DNA of 64,000 bases from Oreohelix idahoensis (Eukaryota > Mollusca > Gastropoda > Stylommatophora > Oreohelicidae): the NCBI GenBank assembly GCA_024509875.1, contig JAMPIV010019103.1, positions 1 through 64,000 on the forward strand, given 5' to 3'. Position 1 is the stretch's first letter. Each line of letters starts with the position of its first letter. A model generated the notes under the pieces. It saw nothing but the letters and a program-made list of their open reading frames with translations, searched no databases and was not told the DNA's origin. A program made the translations under genes and the position numbers. Shown here piece after piece: positions 44,811 to 56,312 of this stretch.

Positions 44811-46373
44811 ATGGCTAATGCGCATATGAAGGTACTGTACGTGGAGGAGCCAGAGATAAGGTTATTTAGTGGAGAGGGGAGACCCACTTGGCAAGAGTTT
44901 GTGGAGGATGTGGAAGCCGCGTGGAAGGTGGCGCCTTTTTGCGCAGAAGACAAGTTAGACATGATATGGAACAACGTTACACCAATGGTATCTAGAGAGT
45001 TACGGATACAAGGTGGAGCCAAGGCCAGCCCTGAGAAGTTACTGGAAATTGTAAAAAAAGCCTACAGCGAGCAACCACAAGTCAGTGAGGTGAACAGGAA
45101 TTTCCCTTGGGAATATGCTGTTTATGGTGGAAGTAAAAAGCCTGAGACACGGGTCCAGATAGCAAGTGCAGAAGTTAAGAAGGAGGAGGAGGCACTCAGA
45201 GCAGAGTTATCCTTCCTAAAATCCCAGATAGCACAGATGTCAGAGTCCAGTTCGCCAGCACAAGAGGAGGTGCAGAGAAAGAGAGCACCATGCCAGCCGC
45301 GGAAGCAGCCAAAGCACAACGAGGAGGTGTGTCCGCGGGAACAGCCAACGCAAGACAAGGAGGTGTGTCCACGGGAACAGCCAAAGCACGACGAGGAGGT
45401 GCATGTTCTGGTATGTGAGAGTCAAGCTGTTGTTAACGAAAGCAGTGAGCTGACAGTACCGACCAGTGCAGCTGCACCGACAAGGCGAAAAGGAGTTTGC
45501 AAGTGGTACAGTGTCCGCAGGGGATGGGGATTCATCACGCCAGATGATGGAGGTATTGATGTATTTGTACATCAGACCAAGATCTTCAGAAAGGGATTCC
45601 GGAGTCTGGCGAGAAATGAGAGAGTAGAGTTTGACAGCAAACCATCGGTCCAGGGCATGGAAGCAATTTATGTATGCGGCATTGGCGGTCAAGAGTGTAA
45701 GGGCAGCAGAAAGCGACCCATGGCACAGAGGAAGCCCAGAAAGATAAGGTGCTATAATTGTGGTGAGTTCTCAGGCCACATGGCAGCCAAGTGCCCACAA
45801 GGCCCGCTCCTGAAAAGATGCTTTGGATGCAAGTCAACTGAACATTTGATAGCCGCCTGTCCCTCAAGAAGCTCTTTCCCTAGACGGACTGCCACAGCCA
45901 GGTTGCCTTTAGGGCGCAAGCCAAGAGATGGCCACGACAACTGTCACACTAAGGGCGCCGAGAAAATTACGCGTCGTCTAGGGGAGGAAACCCGTCCTAA
46001 GCAGATAGGAGGGAGTGCAAATCAAGGTTCAGCAGAGGAGACTCATCAAAAGCAGACTGTGGGGAATGTAAGCCACCGTCCACACAAAATGAGTGCAGAA
46101 CACGTCAAGAGCGATCCCCCTACAGATTCGACAGCTACATGCACTGGCAAGCAGATGTCACAAGCCAGCAGCGACGCGGCACAAGTAGGCGAATCTTCTA
46201 GACCACAGCAACTGCCAGCCCGACAAAGCACAACTAGGGACATGTCGACCAAGACAGTCCCCAGCCGGGTTGTACCGATGACAGAAGCTCAGCCTAAAGC
46301 ATCGCCGCAGAGAAAGAGTCATACGCAGCACCAACGATCTAAGAGGCTACGATCGAAGCGCCAGAGGGAGTGA
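44811..46373 (+). CDS. Gag-like protein with a LIN28-type cold-shock domain and two CCHC knuckles
   Basis: Predicted RNA-binding, particle-type protein of 520 residues from ATG 44811 (AAGATGG, better context) or 526 from ATG 44793; numbering here uses the latter. Residues 20-100 look like a Gag capsid N-terminal domain (RLFSGEGRPTWQEFVEDVEA, IVKKAYSEQ). A coiled coil (about 124-160) follows, then a 12-residue unit repeated three times (CPREQPKHDEEV, 168-203). Residues 233-296 are a cold-shock domain with RNP1-like RGWGFIT and RNP2-like DVFVHQ. Two knuckles follow: C320-C323-H329-C334 (X5 before His) and C343-C346-H351-C356. Cold-shock plus paired CCHC in this order and spacing, with FVHQTKIFRKGFRSL, is LIN28 architecture. 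A basic, Ser/Thr/Gln-rich tail ends the protein. The frame is intact over 1.5 kb, unlike most neighbours. The fusion reading is my inference; a host-gene capture is the simplest origin. Confidence 0.85.
   Translation: MANAHMKVLYVEEPEIRLFSGEGRPTWQEFVEDVEAAWKVAPFCAEDKLDMIWNNVTPMVSRELRIQGGAKASPEKLLEIVKKAYSEQPQVSEVNRNFPWEYAVYGGSKKPETRVQIASAEVKKEEEALRAELSFLKSQIAQMSESSSPAQEEVQRKRAPCQPRKQPKHNEEVCPREQPTQDKEVCPREQPKHDEEVHVLVCESQAVVNESSELTVPTSAAAPTRRKGVCKWYSVRRGWGFITPDDGGIDVFVHQTKIFRKGFRSLARNERVEFDSKPSVQGMEAIYVCGIGGQECKGSRKRPMAQRKPRKIRCYNCGEFSGHMAAKCPQGPLLKRCFGCKSTEHLIAACPSRSSFPRRTATARLPLGRKPRDGHDNCHTKGAEKITRRLGEETRPKQIGGSANQGSAEETHQKQTVGNVSHRPHKMSAEHVKSDPPTDSTATCTGKQMSQASSDAAQVGESSRPQQLPARQSTTRDMSTKTVPSRVVPMTEAQPKASPQRKSHTQHQRSKRLRSKRQRE
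45294..45401 (+). repeat. 36-bp coding repeat, three copies
   Basis: Three in-frame 36-bp units encode (C/Q)PR(E/K)QP(K/T)(H/Q)(D/N)(E/K)EV. The units lie between coiled coil and cold-shock domain and look like a recent tandem expansion. Confidence 0.85.
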
Positions 46374-46391
46374 TGTTGTCGGGACGACAAC

Positions 46392-46409
46392 AAAATCAGG
46401 AGGGAGATA
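46392..46409 (+). promoter_or_regulatory. Polypurine tract
   Basis: AAAATCAGGAGGGAGATA abuts the 3' LTR start TGTGATGGG and lies 18 bases after the stop codon. It would prime plus-strand DNA synthesis. Confidence 0.7.
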
Positions 46410-46735
46410 TGTGATGGGCCGGGAAGACACCCCTGAGGCCCCACCCCCACTTCAGTTCAAGGCATGTTTGTCGCCCATATATTTTCGGTCGACCCACGTG
46501 ACTGTCAGATCACGTGACGGCGCGAGCCTGGGTTGTGAAAAATCTGAAGTAGAAGATTGATGAAAATGCCATAATAATGCATTTAAATTAAGTTGTGGTG
46601 TAGAATTGTGTTATATTAAATAGCTGTAGGTTTTATTTGTGTTTTCGCTATTCCTAAGCGATAATCGCGTGTGATATTTAAGTAGTCAAGATTAATACGC
46701 CTAGCGCAGTAAAGTGAGTGATTAGCCTAGTGCCT

Positions 46736-46742
46736 ATAAAAA
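46736..46742 (+). promoter_or_regulatory. TATA box in the LTR
   Basis: CCTATAAAAAGAG is followed about 40-60 bases on by a C/G-richer tract. It is a plausible LTR promoter core; no transcription start can be read from the sequence. Confidence 0.45.
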
Positions 46743-46974
46743 GAGATAGCGAGCTACCAGCGGACCTTTTCCTAGTATCAGCCGCCAGAGAGAACAGACG
46801 ACAGAGCCAAACTGTAAATGCATTGAGCACGTGAGTTAATTTAAATTAGAATTAATTTTATATAATTCTAGAATTATATTCAGCACGAGTCTGTTTTAAT
46901 GTTTAGTGAAATAGATAGATGTGTTTCCAAAGGAAATGTCTTTTTAGGACATTATGATTTAGTCTTGAAGAATG

Positions 46975-47225
46975 ATAGCTGAGTGTGTGCTCTTGCAGTA
47001 GTGGTTTCCGTAGCAACCTGTGTTACATGGTGAGGTTGCCAGCCCCATGCACAACACCATACTAGTCGCATTGGACGACATGCATGAGTGTGTGTGTGTG
47101 TGATAGCTGAGTGTGTGCTCTTGCAGTAGTGGTTTCCGTAGCAACCTGTGTTACATGGTGAGATTGCCAGCCCCACGCGCAACACCTTACTAGTCGCATT
47201 GGATGACACACATGAGTGTGTGTGT
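46975..47225 (+). repeat. Two 122-bp tandem units with X-box-like motifs
   Basis: Each unit holds CTCTTGCAGTAGT, then GGTTTCCGTAGCAACC (47003-47018 and 47131-47146), then GGTTGCCAGCCCC or its relative and CTAGTCGCATTGGA, ending in a TGTG run. GGTTTCCGTAGCAACC is an imperfect inverted repeat that fits the RFX X-box pattern (RYYNYY-N1-3-RRNRAC). Confidence 0.7.
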
Positions 47226-47573
47226 GTGTGATAGTTGAGTGTGTCAGGTGGCGGCGTAGGACAGTTTGACAGGTGAGAGCGTGGTGTTTCTCATTCAGTA
47301 TTATATTATGATTTTAACTATTCTGTGCTTTGTTTGCTTCTTCAGATTAGCATCGGGCACTGTTGGGTGTTTGTTTGGTTTGGTGTTACGTTCGCTAGTT
47401 TATTTGTTTAATTTTTGCTTTGTCACTGAATGGGCTGTAAAAATAAATATAGTCCCTGCCTCTAGAATCAAGAGTTTTATTGTTGTTCGGGTCGGTGCGA
47501 GTGTAGCAAGAGAGTGATCACACATCACAATACATCATCATCATCATTATCTCGCCCACCCTATCACACTACT

Positions 47574-48047
<474 letters not shown>

Positions 48048-48495
48048 AATAGACTGTCTGACTCCTCTAAATCTGTTGTAGAAGATAGGCTGAGAGAGAG
48101 AGAGAGAGAGAAGATTCTCGATTTTTTTCAGGGACAGCCTCTATTGATTGCTACCATCCCACTCGTGGAAACCTAATTCTATTATCATCTCTCACTGAAC
48201 TATCACTTATTCTAATCTATTCAGAAGGGACCAACCCAAGTCTTAATTCCCCTATCAAAAATCTACGACATTCCCGACCCCTGCTCTAGGTTTTGGCCAT
48301 TGCTGGACTATCACTGCAGAGCAAAGGGGAGGCAACCCGTGACAAACCTAATAAGGACAAAACATGCAAATATGAAATTATCATAGTACCAGATTACGTC
48401 TTTTATATTTGTTCATGCACATTCATGTAAGCAATAGACCATCTTAAGAAGATTCTTAAGAGCAGCGTGTATTCTGTATCCTGATATTTTGTTCT

Positions 48496-48839
48496 AAGAG
48501 ACATGGTCCGCAACCAGACGATCCGTCAAGGCCTAAAATCCCATCCGCTGCAGACCCAAATAGAACAGTCCCAACTAAGATGGTTCGGCCATGTCTGCAG
48601 AATGGGAGAAGATCGGCTACCACGACAAGCATTGGACACAAAGAGCCAGGGATCCAGACCTCCAGGACGACCCAGAGTCCGCTGGGAGGACAACATTAGA
48701 CAATCTTTGAAGGACCGAGGACTAGAATGGAACCAGGCCAGGAAGAAGACAGCTGATAGAATGGTCTGGCGCTCTCTCTTCCAAACCTCTACACCTCACG
48801 GTAGAAGGGGAACGACTAAGTAAGTAAGTAAGTAAGTAA
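48496..48839 (+). mobile_element. 5'-truncated RTE-like LINE copy with 13-bp target duplication
   Basis: 344 bp identical in layout to the 3' end of the LINE at 35147-36880: MVRNQTIRQGLKSHPLQTQ, LRWFGHVCRMGEDRLPRQA, PGRPRVRWEDNIRQSLKDR, then stop and five TAAG repeats. GATATTTTGTTCT flanks both sides (48483-48495 and 48840-48852). It is a clean example of target-primed insertion with heavy 5' truncation. Confidence 0.95.
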
Positions 48840-48852
48840 GATATTTTGTTCT

Positions 48853-51439
<2,587 letters not shown>

Positions 51440-51888
51440 GTAGGCAACCTTTTCGTGGGTCCTTAGCCCTTGACTAACAAAAAAGTTAGCGGCCATCACG
51501 CCTAGTGGCGTATTGTATGACAGCAACAAACTGCCTCCCCTTTGCTCAGTCGGCGGCCACTCATTGTGCAGTGTATCATCTCTGGTTCGTGCCTTACACA
51601 GTACTCAGAAAGTTTGTCTTTGGCCTGTCTCTCTTTCGCAGACCCTCTAGGGTCAATGACATAGCAGTTCTTGTGATGGTGTCAGGGTCTCCTTTGAGGA
51701 CATGGCCAATCCAGTTGCAGCGTCTGCATGCAATGATGGTGTGCATATCATTTTGGCTGCACTGTACACGCAGTTTCTGGTAGGAAATGGTGTTAAGCCA
51801 TAACATTCGAAGAATTTTCATTAGGTAGGTTGTATGGAATGGGGATAATTTGGACACTTTCTGTTCTGTTACTCTCCAGCATTCCGTA
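51440..51888 (-). pseudogene. LINE 3' portion, left of element D
   Basis: Minus strand matches 27071-27545: SKLSPFHTTYLMKILRMLW, the HTIIACRRCNWIGHVLKGD stretch, DPDTITRTAMSLTLEG, and the 3' hairpin ACGCC-TAGT-GGCGT at 51498-51511. The LINE continues at 60079 beyond element D. Diverged and frameshifted. Confidence 0.85.
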
Positions 51889-53683
51889 TGTAGTGAAATT
51901 GACCGAGATACAACGGTAAAATTCCTCCAAGGATAACATTTGAGGATAAAAACATAATGCGTAGGCTGCTGATGTACATGATCGCCTAGACCGCGGGTCA
52001 TCATCCCCATAAAATTGACTTGCTAGACAGGAGGGGAACGGAGTATCAAAAGAAAAAAAAAAATATGACTGGAAAGGCTAAGGAGACGCAATGGGGGGGA
52101 AATGGATGAAAGAAAAAAAATTCAAGTCCCCCAAATTGACACGAGGTACGGAATTGGACGTTTTGCGATACCAAGCGCTTGATTTGAATTTGAGCGGAAG
52201 AACGCAGATGTTAGGAATATTACAAAAATTTAAAAAGTAATTTTTCTTAATATTAATGTTAGGAATATAAAAATTAGCTGGCCGGATGGCCTATTCTGAG
52301 CAATGAAATAATATGATCTTAATTTTACAAACGGATAGATAATATTGAAGATAATGACAAAAGACAGTGTAGTTCACATCATCGCTAGACTATATTGAAT
52401 CTAAAAGTGTCACAATTTGCACACAAAAACACGACCTTGGGAACAGGTGTTCAAAGTTACTTATTATGGAGGAGAGGGTTTTTGAGCGGTAGCTGTGTCT
52501 AAATATAACTTTTTACGACAAAATTTTAAGGGGAGAGAAAGGTTGCTTCAAAAATCAAGCACATTTTTTTTAGAAACACAAGTAGAGACGGACAGACTAA
52601 CAGATAACCATCCATACTTGACTGAAGCATGACTGAAATGACTTTAGTGTAGAAATTTGAAATTTAAAGTACAACTAGGCAGTGATTGGCCACAGACAAT
52701 CATATCATTAGCGCTCAGACGCGAAAGTGGGGTCATTCTTCAATAATTGTTCAGTGTTAGACACAGATTTTAAAGTGTGGAGTTTTCCCATATGAAAGAC
52801 AGTGAATAAATTTAGGGACGCCATACTATAGCCAGCAGCTCAGCTGAGTTTTGCTAGCAATTCTGTGTTATGTATTCATAATCTGAGCTGTGAGTTTTCT
52901 ATCGACAACAAAGCAGAGTCTATTCGGTGGGTGACTTTACTCGAGTGTATCTGTGCAGTTCTTGTGACAGAGACCACCATTATTGCCCGCCAGCACGGAG
53001 AGGTGGGACCGCAAGTTTTCAGCACCAGAGCTACAAAAAGATGAGTGAGCCTCTGGTCTGCTGGACATTCACCAACTATTGGTAGTGACTAATATCCCCA
53101 TAAAAATTCCCACCATTTTCTGGACAATGTGTAGTCAATATAGACAGGTGTGATGAGGCCACCCCAACAGCACAAACAGTAACTATCCTCCCAAAGAGAT
53201 GACTACTCGACTTTTTTTTTTAATAAAACTAACTAGTCTAGTACTTAAATATGTACACTCCTGCATTTATTATGTAACATTCCATGCATTTTTTTTTCAT
53301 AAATTTTCAATCCTTCTTTTAAAACAAGTTCTGGTCAAAATAAAACTTGATCCAGAACAAATAAATGTAATATAATTATATCAAAAACTTTATACACGTG
53401 AGTTAGTTCAGTGTATTTTAACACTTGTTAATCTTATTAGTCTTCTTAAATGTCTGTGGGTGTATTTATAACTAACACACCACATTACACATCATTACCC
53501 TAGACACTTTACGTAGCCACATTCATTAAGAAAAAAAAAAATTAAGTGTGAGGTCGTAGTGGTAGCAAGAAAGGCCTTCTGATAATTCTCAACTACATTT
53601 TATCTCAGGAGCCTTCACAGCTGGCCTCATACAAGTTACAGGTAGTAATAACACCATCATACAATACCATCAATACCACTACA
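51889..53683 (+). repeat. 5' LTR of element D (short-LTR class)
   Basis: 1795 bp, TGTAGTGAAATTGACCGAG to CACTACA. It lacks about 417 bp that the solo LTR has at 40465-40881 (junction AATCTG/AGCTGTGAG near 52885), plus smaller gaps. Confidence 0.95.
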
Positions 53684-53688
53684 TAAAT

Positions 53689-53706
53689 TGGGGGCTCGTC
53701 CGGGAT
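53689..53706 (+). promoter_or_regulatory. Primer-binding site, tRNA-Pro type
   Basis: TGGGGGCTCGTCCGGGAT starts five bases after the LTR end. It is the 18-base site complementary to the 3' end of tRNA-Pro, well known from gammaretroviruses. It would prime minus-strand DNA synthesis. Confidence 0.9.
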
Positions 53707-53957
53707 AATTAGCCCAACAGTAATATTAGGATCTCCTGGTGGGAGAAATAAAAGTAGGGAAATAAATTGTAAAATTTCCTTTAAAATTAAAAGTGTCCCT
53801 GCAGATAAAAGTTGGTGAATCTTCACAGCCAGTAATAATTAATTAGTTAACTGGTTAGTTAGAATTAGTTAGACTATAGTCATATAGTAATTAGAAGTAC
53901 TTAGTGTATTTACTGGTTAGAGATTTATCTTGTATATTATTATATTGTCCAAAAAGT

Positions 53958-55601
53958 ATGGCAGAGCTAGCAAAGTTTAGATCAGCTGCTGTGCTCACTG
54001 CGAAGGAGATGGGGATGGATGGTCAAATTTTAATTCAATACGTAACGACTGAATGTGATAAATATATTGAAAGGGAAGATAGAAAGGTAGCTGAAGAGAA
54101 GAGGTTACAAATTGAGGCTGATAGAGAAATTAAGAGGCTGCAGATTGAGGCAGAAGAAAAACGACAGCAAAGGGAGGCAGAAGATAAAAAGGCCGAAAGG
54201 GAGGCAGAGGAAAAAAGGTTGACTGCCGAAAGGGAGGCTGAAGATAGAAGGTTGCAGAGGGAGCACGAATTACGACTAAGGGAGCTGGAATTACAAGGCC
54301 CGGCCCCTGAAAATGGTGCCAGCCCTTTTGCCTCAGATGCTACGCCCAGTATGGGAGCCTCAAACTCAGCTATGGGGTTTCATTTAGACCATTTTGTTGA
54401 GAAAGACGATGACATAGAGGGGTACCTAGGACGTTTTGAGTTATTAGCTACTACATATGGGTTAGAGAGAGAGAGGTGGAGTTTAAAGCTATCACAGGGA
54501 TTGAGGGGTGCTTCTTATGAAGTATTTGCCAAAATGAACAGGGAAGACCAAGACAATTATGACATGTTAAAGCAGGCTTTGTTATTAAGGTACGAGAAGA
54601 ATGGTGAATTTTATCGTAAGAGATTTAGAAATGCCAAACTGTTGTCTGGGGAGACATACCACCAATTCTCTGCCAGACTAGAAACCTATTTGGAGAAATG
54701 GACGGCTCTGGGGAAGACCCAAGATCTTAAAGAAATGATCATGATTGAGCAATTGAGAGAGTCCATGGCTCCAGACATGAGAAAATTTCTCATGGAACAG
54801 GGTGCAGAGAAGTTGGGGGAAATTTTAAATGTTGCTGAGAGGTATCAGGCAGCCCAGGCAGAGGTAAGTGGTGCTAAGAAGAAGCACATAGACAATTTTA
54901 AAGCTCCACAGCAATTTAATAAATTTGATAATAGAGAGCAGGGAAATAAGGGTAGGACAAACTTTGAGCGGCCAAGAAATGACTATCGCGACAGAAACTC
55001 ACAGTTCAATGACCAAAAGTTCAATGAAAGAAAACCGTTGAACCAAGGAAAAAGATGGTGTAAATGGTGCAAGAAGGATAACCATAACACCGAATTTTGT
55101 AGAAGGAAACCTTCAAACATTGCTGCAATGAAGTCGGGGACGCAAAGAGTAAAGGTTAATCCTAAGGGACAACAGGAACCTTATCACCCCCCAGTTTGTG
55201 AGGATGTTATTTGTAATGGGGTCACCATAAGGTGCCTTTATGATACAGGTTTGGATTATGATTCAGTTGTGAAGTCTAGCCTAGTGGACCCAAGTCAGTA
55301 TACCACAGAAACAGTGGAAATACAAGGGGCGACTAAGGACATACCACTCATGACACTTCCCATCGCAAGGATAACGGTGAAAACTCGCTATGTGGAAGGA
55401 GAAATCAGAGCAGCAGTGATAGATGAACCAATCTACCCTCTAATCTTGGGGTGTAGATACGTCTTCTTGGGGAATCCCGAGAAACCTGTGATCATGGCGA
55501 CAGTGCAGACCAGGTCACAGAAGAAGGAGGAAGAAGGTGAACCTATAAATGCTCATCCAGAGGAGATGAGGAAGGCGCAGGCTGAGGATAGGACACTATA
55601 G
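53958..55601 (+). CDS. Gag-protease of element D
   Basis: 547 codons from ATG 53958 (AGTATGGCAG); the open frame extends 18 codons upstream but A carries the same start. Residues 35-113 form a long charged coiled coil. Residues 145-300 are a capsid resembling the SCAN domain (LLLRYEKN, FRNAKLLSGETYHQFSARLE, MIEQLRESMAPDMRKFLMEQ, LNVAERY); SCAN is reported to derive from Gmr1-like capsids. A zinc knuckle C368-C371-H376-C381 (CX2CX4HX4C) binds RNA. The protease follows, with CLYDTGLDYDSVVK (catalytic DTG at 429-431) and AVIDEPIYPLILGC. The frame ends at TAG 55599-55601, where A and B have a Lys codon; the same frame then stays open to 56312. Gag builds the particle; protease matures it. Confidence 0.93.
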   Translation: MAELAKFRSAAVLTAKEMGMDGQILIQYVTTECDKYIEREDRKVAEEKRLQIEADREIKRLQIEAEEKRQQREAEDKKAEREAEEKRLTAEREAEDRRLQREHELRLRELELQGPAPENGASPFASDATPSMGASNSAMGFHLDHFVEKDDDIEGYLGRFELLATTYGLERERWSLKLSQGLRGASYEVFAKMNREDQDNYDMLKQALLLRYEKNGEFYRKRFRNAKLLSGETYHQFSARLETYLEKWTALGKTQDLKEMIMIEQLRESMAPDMRKFLMEQGAEKLGEILNVAERYQAAQAEVSGAKKKHIDNFKAPQQFNKFDNREQGNKGRTNFERPRNDYRDRNSQFNDQKFNERKPLNQGKRWCKWCKKDNHNTEFCRRKPSNIAAMKSGTQRVKVNPKGQQEPYHPPVCEDVICNGVTIRCLYDTGLDYDSVVKSSLVDPSQYTTETVEIQGATKDIPLMTLPIARITVKTRYVEGEIRAAVIDEPIYPLILGCRYVFLGNPEKPVIMATVQTRSQKKEEEGEPINAHPEEMRKAQAEDRTL

Positions 55602-56312
55602 CCATGTTTTAAAAAATTACCCAAATGCCACACACCTCCGAGCAAGGGGGAATATTTCATGAAAAACAAACTCTTATACAGGAAGACAGGAACTAGATCC
55701 ACTGGTCACGGACAGTTAGTTCTACCCAAGAGATATAGAGCAAATTTGATAAGGAGCTTACATGTTGGAAAAGATGGTGACCATGAGAAAGTCGGTACCA
55801 TCTGCCAAAAGATTGCTCTAAAATACTATTGGCCCGACGTAAATGTCGATGTTGAAAACTTTGTAGAAGCATGTGGCGTATTTCATGAGGGAACACCCAC
55901 AAAGGGAAAATATGTGCAGGACCTAGAACCGCCACGGGGCAACTTTAGGCCTGAAAGGAAAACTAATTATACACGGGTAGACAAAGTGGAATGGGAGCCC
56001 CCTTTTCACACCCAGTCTTCACTTGAATGGATTAACATGGCCGCTATGCGAAGAGTACAAAGAAGAAATTTAACCCAGGATAGGATGACAATCCCTCGGT
56101 CAGACTTATATAAACTGGAGGAACAGACAAGGGAGCGAAGATCTCTCATAAACAATCTTAAGTGGGGAGACAAACCCCAGAGAAAAATTGGTAGTGGTCG
56201 ATTTGTGAGTGATGATTCTAGGAAGAAAAGTCCTCACTATAAAGCTTCTAATGGACGGGACCAGATGAGTTCCATGAAGAATAAGTATGATAAATTAAAG
56301 ATCCAGATGTAA
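55602..56312 (+). CDS. Core-less integrase-position module of element D
   Basis: In frame with Gag-protease after the TAG; first ATG at 55659 gives 217 codons. It starts PCFKKLPKCHTPPSKGE, identical to A as far as KNKLLYRK, then diverges: an H2C2-like segment (YRANLIRSLHVGKDGDHEKV, YYWPDVNVDVENFVEACGVF) keeping two His and one Cys, then a basic stretch (EPPRGNFRPERKTNY, KVEWEPPFH, DRMTIPRSDLYKLEE, KPQRKIGSGRFVSDDS). No DDE triad is present. The next frame, starting with the DVTLLRTWTDEK junction, is in the -1 register. Element B has the same module, and conserved blocks between the two suggest it is kept for a reason. Function unknown; nucleic-acid binding or integrase scaffolding are guesses. 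Confidence 0.8.
   Translation, partial: PCFKKLPKCHTPPSKGEYFMKNKLLYRKTGTRSTGHGQLVLPKRYRANLIRSLHVGKDGDHEKVGTICQKIALKYYWPDVNVDVENFVEACGVFHEGTPTKGKYVQDLEPPRGNFRPERKTNYTRVDKVEWEPPFHTQSSLEWINMAAMRRVQRRNLTQDRMTIPRSDLYKLEEQTRERRSLINNLKWGDKPQRKIGSGRFVSDDSRKKSPHYKASNGRDQMSSMKNKYDKLKIQM

Larger units (their letters stand above)
44603..47568 (+). mobile_element. Pol-less LTR element encoding a Gag / cold-shock / CCHC protein
   Basis: Runs from the left palindrome arm (TGTGGTAGGG) to the LTR end (CTATCACA). CTAC(T) lies at both flanks (44599-44602/3 and 47569-47572/3), a probable target duplication. Order: palindromic 5' end, primer-binding-like site 44717-44734, one ORF 44811-46373, polypurine tract 46392-46409, 3' LTR 46410-47568. 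No protease, RT, RNase H or integrase is encoded, so movement would need another element's enzymes. The first 62 bases are the inverted complement of the last 62 with a few differences. Confidence 0.8.
46410..47568 (+). repeat. 3' LTR of the Gag-cold-shock element
   Basis: 1159 bp, TGTGATGGG...CCTATCACA. Contains a TATA box at 46736-46742 (CCTATAAAAAG) and a tandem unit of about 122 bp (46975-47096, 47097-47225), each carrying GGTTTCCGTAGCAACC. A third copy of the unit lies at 23745-23860. The LTR ends in (ATC)n and CTCGCCCACCCTATCACA. Confidence 0.82.
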
